Assembly: GCA_022781015.1 (NCBI GenBank)
Contig: JALEUF010000073.1
Span: 1 to 13,112 of the forward strand
DNA: 13,112 nt
Direction: 5' to 3'
DNA from: Caryophanales bacterium
GTDB lineage: Bacteria; Bacillota_I; Bacilli_A; RFN20; CAG-826
Below the pieces are notes generated by a model. It was not told the DNA's origin and did not search any database. It was given only the letters and a program-made list of their open reading frames with translations. Made by a program: the position numbers and the translations under genes. Positions 1 through 6,714 of this stretch are shown piece after piece; position 1 is the stretch's first letter, and the number at the start of each line of letters is the position of its first letter.

Positions 1-2190
1 CCAAATGAAGATAATGTCTCTTCTTTTTATTTTGACGATTCGACTTGTAGGGGAAGGGAAGTTAGATTAGGGGAAAAAGACGATAATATATCTTTGTTTT
101 CTAGCCATAATGAGTTTTCTACTTCAATGTTAGGAGATTATACTTATCCTGGAATTGAACTTGAATCAAAAAAGGGAGAAGTATTTTCATTTAAATATGT
201 TTCTTTTAGGATTAATGAAAATCCAGAAAAGATGAACGGCCTACCTTCTTTTAGGGGAGGAGAGGAATTAGTCCTAGTTTTAAGCGACGATTTAATGGGT
301 GTTAATCTAGAACTCCATTACGTTTTGTTTGAAACTGCTTTAGGTAGATATAGCAAGATAATCAATAAATCCGATGAACCCATTACATTAAAAAGGTGCC
401 TCAGTTATGAAATTAGCCTAGAAAATGATTCCTTCTATTTATATAACATTTATGGGCATTGGGCGAATGAGGGCAATATAGATAAAACTAGGATTACCCA
501 TAATAGAATTAGCTTTGGATCTACTACTGGAAGTAGTTGTGATTTTGTTAATCCTTTCTTTATGGTTGCGTCTAAGAATGCAAATTTAGAATATGGTGAT
601 GTTTATGGATTCAATCTAGTTTATTCCTCTTCTTTTGAATCTAATGTAGAACTTACTCCATATAATCGAATCAAGATTTCAAGTGGGATTGATTTTTCTT
701 CTTTCAAATTAAATCTAAGTAAGGATGAAGAATTTATTTCTCCAATGGGAGTTATTACTTATTCTAGTTTGGGATTGAATGGGATTGCCTTGAATTTCCA
801 TCCATTTGTTTTGGATCATTTAATGAATGAAAACCTAGCTAAAACGCCAAGGCCTATATCGTTTAATAACTGGGAAGCTACTACTTTCGATTTTGATGAA
901 AATAAGATTGTTTCCTTAATGAAAAAGGCCTCTTCTTTAGGAATTGAACTATTTGTCCTAGATGATGGATGGTTTGGGAAAAGAAATGATGATACATCTT
1001 CTTTAGGGGACTGGTATGAAAACCACAAGAAAGTAGGGAAGGGCATTGCCTTTTTATCAAGTAAGGCCCATAAGATGGGATTAAAATTTGGGCTATGGTT
1101 TGAACCTGAAATGGTTAATGTAGATTCTAGCCTATATAAAGCTCATCCTGACTGGGTGATAAAAGATGATGTCCATCCATTGATATTTGGAAGAAATCAG
1201 TTAGTTTTGGATTTAACTAAAAAGGAAGTATGTGACTTTATCTATTCAACTTTGGACAATGCGATTTCTTCTTATAATCTAGATTATATTAAGTGGGATT
1301 ATAACCGTCCGATGAGCTCTATAAAATCAAACAGGTCTCTTTTCTTTTATAATTACATCAAGGGCCTATATTCGATTTTAGAAAGAATAAAAGAAAAATA
1401 TCCAACTTTCCTAATGGAAGCTTGTGCTTCTGGAGGTAGTAGGAATGATCTAGGCGCTTATTGCTATTTTGGCCAAGGCTGGATAAGCGATGATACGGAT
1501 TCGTTTGAAAGAAGTAGGATTCAATCCATCCTTTCTTTTGGCTATCCTCCAGTTTGTTTTTCTAACCATGTCTCCGCGAAGACATCATTACAGATGTTAA
1601 GAAAGACATCTTTAGGTACTAAGTTCGATGTAGCCATGATTGGGACATTAGGTTATGAACTTGATATATCTCAAATCTATAAAATCGATGAAGAAGAAAT
1701 AAAAGAGCAAATTAAATTCTATAAAGAAAATAGAAAGACACTTCAATTTGGGAAGGTTTACCAATTAAGTGATTTTGATGACAATGTCTTGTTTAGATTG
1801 ATTCAAGATGATGAAAAGACATTAGTTAGCTATGTTTCTTGCTTGCAGCATCCAAATTCAGGGACTTATCCATTCAGGATACCTAATCTAGATGAAACTT
1901 CTTTGTATTCTTATGAAGTGAGAAAAGAAAAGATTGATTATAGGAATTTTGGTTCCTTGGTAAATTATGTTTCCCCAATACATCTAAAAGAAGAAGGCAA
2001 CCTCGTTACTTTTATCTCTAGGCGAAAAGGATTGGATAATGAAGAATTCAAGGGAACTGCAACTGGGTTAGATTTGTCTTCTGGGGCGATTAAATTAGGA
2101 AAAGAATGGTCTTGCAGCGGCTTATCAAAATATACTAGAGTCCTAGGTGATTTTGGGGCGAGGGCATATCTAGTAAAGAAGATTAATTAA
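1..2190 (+). CDS. Alpha-galactosidase, GH36 (5'-truncated by window edge)
   Basis: Glycoside hydrolase family 36 enzyme that hydrolyses terminal alpha-1,6-galactosyl residues from raffinose-family sugars or galactomannan fragments. It has no signal peptide in view and is probably cytoplasmic. The frame is open from base 1 and contains no ATG before 127. The family's N-terminal beta-sandwich is already under way at the edge, so the true start lies upstream. About 729 codons are visible; GH36 enzymes run about 720-750, so perhaps 30-40 residues are missing. Landmarks are LDDGWFG (about 958-978), LWFEPEMV (about 1093-1116), YIKWDYNRP with the nucleophile Asp at 1297-1299, EACASGGSR (about 1420-1446) and WISDDTDS with the acid/base Asp at about 1489. 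The EACASGGSR segment departs slightly from the commoner E-N/C-C-x-G-G-G-R. The retaining mechanism and catalytic roles come from family knowledge. Its TAA overlaps the end of the convergent membrane-protein gene by 8 bases. Substrate specificity cannot be read from sequence. Confidence 0.93.
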   Translation, partial: PNEDNVSSFYFDDSTCRGREVRLGEKDDNISLFSSHNEFSTSMLGDYTYPGIELESKKGEVFSFKYVSFRINENPEKMNGLPSFRGGEELVLVLSDDLMGVNLELHYVLFETALGRYSKIINKSDEPITLKRCLSYEISLENDSFYLYNIYGHWANEGNIDKTRITHNRISFGSTTGSSCDFVNPFFMVASKNANLEYGDVYGFNLVYSSSFESNVELTPYNRIKISSGIDFSSFKLNLSKDEEFISPMGVITYSSLGLNGIALNFHPFVLDHLMNENLAKTPRPISFNNWEATTFDFDENKIVSLMKKASSLGIELFVLDDGWFGKRNDDTSSLGDWYENHKKVGKGIAFLSSKAHKMGLKFGLWFEPEMVNVDSSLYKAHPDWVIKDDVHPLIFGRNQLVLDLTKKEVCDFIYSTLDNAISSYNLDYIKWDYNRPMSSIKSNRSLFFYNYIKGLYSILERIKEKYPTFLMEACASGGSRNDLGAYCYFGQGWISDDTDSFERSRIQSILSFGYPPVCFSNHVSAKTSLQMLRKTSLGTKFDVAMIGTLGYELDISQIYKIDEEEIKEQIKFYKENRKTLQFGKVYQLSDFDDNVLFRLIQDDEKTLVSYVSCLQHPNSGTYPFRIPNLDETSLYSYEVRKEKIDYRNFGSLVNYVSPIHLKEEGNLVTFISRRKGLDNEEFKGTATGLDLSSGAIKLGKEWSCSGLSKYTRVLGDFGARAYLVKKIN

Positions 2191-2788
2191 GCTTCTTGCT
2201 TAGGTTAAGTCCTAAAGAAGAAAAAGGCAGAAGTGTAAATAAAATCAATCCTTCAGTTCTGCCGAAATTGAAATAAATTAATAATCCCAAAATAACAGGA
2301 AGAACAAACAAGCCAATTCCGATTGCAATTGTAATATAAAACATTTTCTTGTTTTCTTTTTGGGTCGAATGGAGATAAATAGCAAAATAGGCGAGTTCTA
2401 ATATCAATGAAGGGGTAGATAAGGCAAACATCATTTGTTCATTTAGGTTTGGGAAAGCTTCTAGGAATGCCAAAAGAAGGAAAACAGTTTGTAAAACAAT
2501 AACTACAATCGTTGCTATATGGAACAACTTGTCTTCATTGTATTTTCCGTCTTTGCTTTTTAGACTTGGCAAGAATTTGTAGTAGCTAGTCTCAAATAAA
2601 GTCATGATAGGAAAAACAAAGAAAAAAGGAAAAAGAGAAAGGACATGTACGAATTTAGACATTCCAGGAAAGAATTTTGAAGTTGCATTTCCTCCTAGAT
2701 TAGCAAAAAAGAGTAACCCAATTCCTAATATTAAAAGAAGGATTAAAACTAAATATGAAAGTAATTCAAAATCTTCACTCTTCTTCAT
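2183..2788 (-). CDS. Small polytopic membrane protein of unknown function
   Basis: A 201-residue hydrophobic protein I do not recognise. About six membrane-spanning segments are visible near residues 10-29, 47-66, 89-110, 119-140, 149-172 and 179-195. Lysine-rich stretches (KSKDGK near 77-82, QKENKK near 143-148, SKKLN at the end) mark probable cytoplasmic loops. There is no signal peptide, cysteine pair or catalytic motif. Its ATG lies 14 bases inside the end of the S66 peptidase gene, with a short AGGA ribosome site eight bases upstream, so the two are very likely translationally coupled. Its stop codon overlaps the convergent alpha-galactosidase stop. The coupling suggests a job linked to the peptidase, for example membrane anchoring or transport of its substrate, but that is inference only. 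Confidence 0.8.
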   Translation of the reverse strand: MKKSEDFELLSYLVLILLLILGIGLLFFANLGGNATSKFFPGMSKFVHVLSLFPFFFVFPIMTLFETSYYKFLPSLKSKDGKYNEDKLFHIATIVVIVLQTVFLLLAFLEAFPNLNEQMMFALSTPSLILELAYFAIYLHSTQKENKKMFYITIAIGIGLFVLPVILGLLIYFNFGRTEGLILFTLLPFSSLGLNLSKKLN

Positions 2789-3782
2789 AATTAATTCCTG
2801 CTACATTGTCCTTGATTGTTAGATTTGCATTGGCCCCGACTACAAAAGGCAAACTAGGATAAAGATGTCCAAATGGGGCATTTATAGCGAATGGAATATT
2901 TAAATCACCTAAAGCCATATTCGCGGATTTAATAAAATCAACTCCCATTATGGTTTCATCGTAATGGAACGGCCTACCTATTATTATGGCTTTTGCATTA
3001 TCAAAATAATTAGCCATTTTCATTTGCATTAAGCTACGGTAAAAGGAAAGCGGATTTAAGTCGCAACATTCTAAAATCCATATAATGGGTCCATTGTTTT
3101 TGCTAAATTCGGCCACCTTATCGTATTTAGTTCCTATTAGGCAAGTAATGATATCTAGACATCCACCTAATAATGTTCCTTTAACATTAATCTCTTCCTT
3201 TGTGTAAATCTTAGACTCCCTATTTAATCTAGTTCTAGATAACGGGGAACTAGGATTTTTTAGTGGCATTCCCCATTTCTTATAGCCTTCATAATAAGAG
3301 AAATCATTATTCAGCAACCTTAATGAATCTTTTTCTGAATTATCTAATTTAGCAGATATAAAAGCGGTGGCGTTTACTCCATAAATGGCTTTTGTATTTG
3401 CTAAAATCGGAAGCAAGAAAGTTAAATTGGTATTATCTGAAAAACCCATGAACCATTTTGGCTTTGCCTGCTTTAATTTATCGAAGTCAATATGATCAAG
3501 CATGTCCATCATGACTTCCCCGCCCCCGACAGAGATGATAGCCTTTGATTCATCAAGATAGGCTTCCATGAATTCTTTTGCTCTTTCTAGAGCTGAATTA
3601 GAAGAAAGAAAACCATCGTTAAGATAAACGTTCTCTCCAGTTTTTATCTGGTAACCTAATTTATTTAGTGTCTTAATTGATTTCTCTAATCTAGAAAAAT
3701 AAGGTTCACTTAAACAGCCAAAACTAGGAGCGATTAAGTCTATCGTGTCATTTACATTTATTTTATCAGGGGTTCTTATCAT
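2775..3782 (-). CDS. S66-family serine peptidase (LD-carboxypeptidase / MccF-like)
   Basis: Cytoplasmic serine carboxypeptidase of family S66, 335 residues, the usual length. The N-terminal lobe begins with DTIDLIAPS (residues 12-20). The Ser-Glu-His triad is intact: Ser115 in GFSDNT, Glu238 in WILECCD and His306 in GHLYP. These positions are close to Ser118, Glu243 and His311 of MccF. Family members either trim the L,D-linked terminal D-Ala from muropeptides during wall recycling (LdcA) or cleave the amide bond of microcin C-type antibiotics (MccF). The long segment between the triad Ser and Glu, and the total length, resemble the MccF-like branch more than the roughly 300-residue LdcA, but function is not decided. 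The ATG has no Shine-Dalgarno sequence; instead a consensus -10 ends seven bases upstream, so its mRNA may be leaderless. It follows the tandem-HTH regulator after 39 bases and overlaps the membrane-protein gene by 14. Confidence 0.88.
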   Translation of the reverse strand: MIRTPDKINVNDTIDLIAPSFGCLSEPYFSRLEKSIKTLNKLGYQIKTGENVYLNDGFLSSNSALERAKEFMEAYLDESKAIISVGGGEVMMDMLDHIDFDKLKQAKPKWFMGFSDNTNLTFLLPILANTKAIYGVNATAFISAKLDNSEKDSLRLLNNDFSYYEGYKKWGMPLKNPSSPLSRTRLNRESKIYTKEEINVKGTLLGGCLDIITCLIGTKYDKVAEFSKNNGPIIWILECCDLNPLSFYRSLMQMKMANYFDNAKAIIIGRPFHYDETIMGVDFIKSANMALGDLNIPFAINAPFGHLYPSLPFVVGANANLTIKDNVAGINYEEE

Positions 3783-3789
3783 GCTTTTT

Positions 3790-3817
3790 ATTATAAAGGC
3801 AAAATAGATAATTTGAA
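3790..3817 (-). promoter_or_regulatory. Probable promoter of the S66 gene giving a leaderless mRNA
   Basis: On the minus strand, a perfect TATAAT (3795-3790) is preceded, with a 16-base spacer, by TTCAAA (3817-3812, four of six matches to TTGACA). Only seven bases separate the TATAAT from the ATG at 3782, so transcription should start at or within a base or two of the start codon. No purine-rich ribosome site lies before the ATG. This would be a second promoter inside the regulator-peptidase-membrane protein operon. Confidence 0.6.
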
Positions 3818-3821
3818 TTCC

Positions 3822-4313
3822 CTAGTGTTTTGATCTCTTTTTATTTTTCCTATTTTCAAATTCGGCTAATTCTATATTTTCATACATTATTTGACTTGGG
3901 AGTATCTTAAAATTCTTATATAGATCCAATAAAAAAGATATTGGAGGGATAGATATTCCTCTTTCGTAATTCCTTATAGTCCTTGGTGAAACCCCTAAGG
4001 TTGATGAAAAAAGATTTTGTGAAATCTTGTTATATAATCGAATTAATTTTAATTGCTTTGTTAGCAAAGGAAGAGTGACAGGGGTAAGGTTAGTTTCCAT
4101 AACATCTTTCCTTTTTATGACTATTTCATCTAATTTGAAATTTAACGCTTCCGCTAATATTGGAAGGACAAAGCAAGAAATCGAAGCGCATCCTTCTTCA
4201 AACTTAGATATGGCTTGGGCTGAATAACCTATCTTTATTCCAAGTTCCTCTTGAGTAAAATGAAAGCGCTTTCTTCTATTTTGGATGAACTTCCCTAATT
4301 CTATTTGATCCAT
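3822..4313 (-). CDS. Transcriptional regulator with two tandem XRE helix-turn-helix domains
   Basis: A 163-residue DNA-binding protein made almost entirely of two Cro/C1-type HTH domains. The first is at residues 8-64, with TQEELGIKIG followed by recognition helix SAQAISKFEEG. The second is at 86-143, with SQNLFSSTLG followed by SPRTIRNYERG. A short basic tail (RKNKKRSKH) ends it, and there is no ligand-binding or peptidase domain. Most XRE proteins carry one such domain, so the internal duplication is uncommon. It could let one chain bind two half-sites. The ATG is preceded at five bases by AAGGGG, a usable ribosome site. It is divergent from phoH across 177 bases and lies upstream of the S66 peptidase and membrane protein on the same strand, so likely targets are its own promoter, phoH, or both. 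A cre-like palindrome lies inside its first codons. Confidence 0.87.
   Translation of the reverse strand: MDQIELGKFIQNRRKRFHFTQEELGIKIGYSAQAISKFEEGCASISCFVLPILAEALNFKLDEIVIKRKDVMETNLTPVTLPLLTKQLKLIRLYNKISQNLFSSTLGVSPRTIRNYERGISIPPISFLLDLYKNFKILPSQIMYENIELAEFENRKNKKRSKH
4260..4275. promoter_or_regulatory. cre-like palindrome (possible CcpA site) inside the HTH gene
   Basis: The sequence ATGAAAGCGCTTTCTT contains TGAAAGCGCTTTCT, one base short of the ideal catabolite-responsive palindrome TGAAAGCGCTTTCA. It lies about 40-55 bases downstream of the regulator's start codon. CcpA sites within the first codons are known to act as roadblocks to transcription in Bacilli. The same bases encode an Arg-Lys-Arg-Phe-His run, so chance cannot be excluded, and no ccpA gene is in view. 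Confidence 0.4.
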
Positions 4314-4453
4314 GTTTACCCCTTCCCCTAGGTTTGAATATATCTAAATACTCTAAACTTCTTTTAGAAAATTTCACTTATTATTTTCATTTCTTACCTA
4401 AAAATTACATTTTTCTTTATAAATTGCCTCTTTTTATGCGGATATTATTGCTT

Positions 4454-4483
4454 ATAACAATTACCTGCCCTTAATGATAAAAT
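4454..4483 (+). promoter_or_regulatory. Probable extended -10 promoter of phoH, leaderless
   Basis: An extended -10, TGATAAAAT (TG at 4475-4476, TAAAAT at 4478-4483), ends seven bases before the phoH ATG at 4491. This is the same spacing as at the S66 gene. A partial -35, ATAACA (4454-4459, four of six), sits 18 bases upstream. No ribosome site is present, so the transcript is predicted to begin at or next to the ATG. Confidence 0.55.
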
Positions 4484-4487
4484 TAAG
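4470..4487. promoter_or_regulatory. Perfect inverted repeat over the phoH -10 (possible operator)
   Basis: CTTAAT at 4470-4475 and ATTAAG at 4482-4487 form a perfect six-base inverted repeat around GATAAA. It covers the proposed -10 (4478-4483). A repressor bound here would block RNA polymerase, and the divergent tandem-HTH protein is the obvious candidate. The repeat is short and AT-rich, so confidence is modest. Confidence 0.4.
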
Positions 4488-4490
4488 TCA

Positions 4491-5261
4491 ATGGATAACA
4501 ATTCACCTTATAACTTATTTGGATTCAATTTTGCGGAAAACGAAGGCCAGAAAGAATTAATCAGGCAGATTAATGAAGACTGTAATAGAAAACCTCTTAT
4601 TTATTGTGTAGGGGCAGCAGGGACTGGAAAGACTTTTGCCGCTTTGGCAGCTTCTTTGTCTTTGGTCAGAGGCAAAGGTTCTAAAAAGAGATATAAAAAT
4701 ATATTTTATGTCAGGGAGCCTGTTGAAATTGGTCATCGCCTTGGATATCTTAAGGGAACAGAAGAAGATAAATACGCCCCATACCTAGGTGGATTATTAG
4801 ATAACTACAACCACTTGATGGCTAATGTTAAAAATGATCCTGTAACCATAAAAAAGAAAAGGTCTTCATTAAAATCACTTCAAGATGAAGAATATCCTCT
4901 TCCTTATACCTATTCTAAATTGCCTACCGATATTATTCCTTTAGCACCTGAATTCCTTAGAGGCAGAAGTTTTGAAGACTGTATCATTATTGTTGATGAG
5001 GCTCAAAACCTTACTCTTGATGAACTGCAGACCCTAGTTACTAGGATTGGCCCATTTACCAAGATGATTTTATTAGGATCTCCTAACCAAATTGATGTTC
5101 CTGGGTTTAAAGAAGATGACAATCCGTTTTTGACTTCTTATAAGATTCTTGAATCGACTGGGTTAGTTGGATTTATAAAATTAGAAAAACCTATGCGTTC
5201 CTCCTTTGTGGCGGAGTTCGACAATAGGTTTGTTGAATATAAAAGAAAATTGAAGAAATAA
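4491..5261 (+). CDS. PhoH-family ATPase
   Basis: A 256-residue P-loop ATPase of the PhoH family. Walker A is GAAGTGKT (residues 41-48), followed by the family's VREPVEIGHRLGYLKG segment (74-89), LAPEFLRGRSF (151-161), Walker B IIIVDEAQN (165-173) and GSPNQID (196-202), where most PhoH proteins have GDPxQ. It covers only the ATPase core: no PIN or KH domain is attached, unlike the PhoH2 or PhoH-KH forms. PhoH proteins are tied to RNA metabolism and, in some species, phosphate starvation; the substrate here is unknown. The ATG has no Shine-Dalgarno sequence but does have an extended -10 seven bases upstream. It is divergent from the tandem-HTH regulator. Its TAA abuts the stop of the convergent lipoprotein gene with no gap. 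Confidence 0.87.
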   Translation: MDNNSPYNLFGFNFAENEGQKELIRQINEDCNRKPLIYCVGAAGTGKTFAALAASLSLVRGKGSKKRYKNIFYVREPVEIGHRLGYLKGTEEDKYAPYLGGLLDNYNHLMANVKNDPVTIKKKRSSLKSLQDEEYPLPYTYSKLPTDIIPLAPEFLRGRSFEDCIIIVDEAQNLTLDELQTLVTRIGPFTKMILLGSPNQIDVPGFKEDDNPFLTSYKILESTGLVGFIKLEKPMRSSFVAEFDNRFVEYKRKLKK

Positions 5262-6620
5262 TTATTTGAAGTAGACGTGTACTTGGAAATATTTCTCGCT
5301 ATTCCAGGCATAAGGATAAATGGTTAGATTTACCTTTTCTTTCTTTTGCCATGCTTCGTATAACTTTGAATATTTTGAATCATTAAGAGTTAAATTTGAT
5401 TCAGTTTCATTGCTTACAAATAGGGTTTGCTTACTTCTAGCGTTTTCTTTTGTTCTGTTTGTAGATTCTAAGACATTCAAGGTTGAACTTAAGACAAAGA
5501 AGATCTTGTCGGTTTTGACATAATAATCGACATATCCCTCAAAAGAATAGACATTCATCTTTCTTTCTTCGTAGACTTTGAAATGGGAAGTGGAATCTTT
5601 GGTTGGGTAATTTTTATATAAATCAACCTCTTTTATCCCTTCTTTGACATTTGGTATGGAAATATCTTCATTTAAGGAAACGTGCGTAATGTAATCAAAG
5701 CTTAATGCGTATTTGTACATGTTTTCCTGGACTAATACATTTATGGCTTTAGTAGTGGCTTTGAAATTGTTATAGGCTTTAGATGGACCGTGTAATGTAA
5801 CATAATTAACTCCATCGGTAAAAAGCCAAACGCTATCGACGACTTTTTCTACAAATTTAAGTTTGATAGAACGAATCTCGCCATCATAATTCCCAGCTGC
5901 ATTTAATGGGGCTTTGCTTAATCTAGAATAAGAATCATTTATAGAAGTTGAATTAGGGGCAATAGAAAGAAGCCGTTCTGAGCTATATCTAGTTGTGGTA
6001 TCACTTAGGAATTCAAAACTATTCGCGATAAGCTCGGCTTTACCATTTAATCTACTTTCTTTCCCAACAATCTTATAGAAAGTAGTTTCTTGGCCAATGT
6101 AGTCTTTAACTTTCTTATAGAATTGTTCGTTTAGGGCAACTGTTAAGAAAGAAGTCCCATCAGTAATTGTAGCCTTATATTTTTCGGTTCCGTTATAGGC
6201 TTTTGTAGATTTTCCAAAATCAAAGACAGAAATAACTAACCCCTGTACTTCAAAAAGTCTTTCTCCAATTACCAAACCCGCTTCATTTGGAGTTCCTTCA
6301 AAGCTTAAGCAGGCATTTTTTGCTTCTTCTAGAGATACTTTCTGGGCTTCAACTGGAGTTGGAGTTGATTCTTCACTTGATGAGCTAGAGGAAGTTGTTT
6401 CTTCACTTGTTGCATTAGAAGAAATCTCACTAGTTTGGCTAGAAGAAGTCTCTTTGCTAGATTCGAGCGTAGAAGTTTCTTCACTAGGGGTAGTTTCGCT
6501 AGGAGCAACTACACTTGAGGCAGTTTCTTTTTCTTCGCTAGTTGAGAAAGAGGCTCCCTTGTTGCAGGAAGAGAGTATCAAGGCGGATAGAATTAATGAT
6601 AATTTAAATGCTTTTTTCAT
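5262..6620 (-). CDS. Secreted lipoprotein with Ser/Thr/Glu-rich stalk and beta-rich domains
   Basis: A 452-residue surface lipoprotein I cannot assign to a named family. It starts with a type II signal peptide: basic MKKAFK, a hydrophobic core and the lipobox LSSC, with the lipidated Cys at residue 19. Residues 20 to about 92 are a flexible Ser/Thr/Glu linker of the kind that spans the cell wall. The remainder is beta-rich and seems to repeat a module: a hydrophobic strand pair with a V/F-x-G-x-V-like opening, then an aromatic strand such as KYKATITDG, VWLFTDG or IFFVLSS. It recurs near residues 125-205, 245-315 and 355-440. This is compatible with consecutive OB-like folds, an inference only. 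No catalytic motif is visible. It is monocistronic, divergent from the 6741 operon and convergent with phoH. No Shine-Dalgarno sequence precedes the ATG; a TATCAT (6634-6629 on the minus strand) lies eight bases before it. Confidence 0.82.
   Translation of the reverse strand: MKKAFKLSLILSALILSSCNKGASFSTSEEKETASSVVAPSETTPSEETSTLESSKETSSSQTSEISSNATSEETTSSSSSSEESTPTPVEAQKVSLEEAKNACLSFEGTPNEAGLVIGERLFEVQGLVISVFDFGKSTKAYNGTEKYKATITDGTSFLTVALNEQFYKKVKDYIGQETTFYKIVGKESRLNGKAELIANSFEFLSDTTTRYSSERLLSIAPNSTSINDSYSRLSKAPLNAAGNYDGEIRSIKLKFVEKVVDSVWLFTDGVNYVTLHGPSKAYNNFKATTKAINVLVQENMYKYALSFDYITHVSLNEDISIPNVKEGIKEVDLYKNYPTKDSTSHFKVYEERKMNVYSFEGYVDYYVKTDKIFFVLSSTLNVLESTNRTKENARSKQTLFVSNETESNLTLNDSKYSKLYEAWQKKEKVNLTIYPYAWNSEKYFQVHVYFK
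6340..6560 (-). repeat. Low-complexity Ser/Thr/Glu linker coding region
   Basis: Degenerate repetition of Ser, Thr and Glu codons in the lipoprotein gene. The short unit CTTCACT(A/T)G recurs, for example at about 6371, 6401 and 6478 on the plus strand. It encodes the stalk between the lipid anchor and the folded part. Such tracts can vary in length between strains. Confidence 0.6.
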
Positions 6621-6714
6621 AACGCATAATGATAATCTTTCTCTTCAAGTTATTGAATTAAAAAGTTTTGTTCTAATGCTTTCTCTTCTTCTTTTTTGCT
6701 TAATTAAAGTGTAA

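Larger units (their letters stand above)
4314..4490. other. Divergent intergenic region between the HTH regulator and phoH
   Basis: A 177-base AT-rich divergent promoter region. On the regulator side it holds a ribosome site (AAGGGG on the minus strand, 4324-4319) and a possible minus-strand -10 TATATT (4342-4337) without a convincing -35. In the middle is a weak inverted repeat GAAAAT-N10-ATTTTC (about 4367-4388). On the phoH side are the promoter and the CTTAAT/ATTAAG palindrome described separately. I see no small ORF or RNA gene. Confidence 0.5.

Noticed and set aside
94..96. TTG as the start of the alpha-galactosidase
   Set aside because: The frame stays open to base 1 and the upstream residues already fit the family's N-terminal domain, so the start is outside the window.
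2604..2822. Plus-strand open frame of 72 codons opposite the membrane-protein gene
   Set aside because: It is lysine-rich and the mirror of hydrophobic codons. There is no ribosome site.
5268..5283. Near-palindrome AAGTAGACGTGTACTT as a terminator or operator between phoH and the lipoprotein gene
   Set aside because: It lies wholly in the lipoprotein's last codons (Val-His-Val-Tyr-Phe), has mismatched arms at two positions and lacks a T-run.
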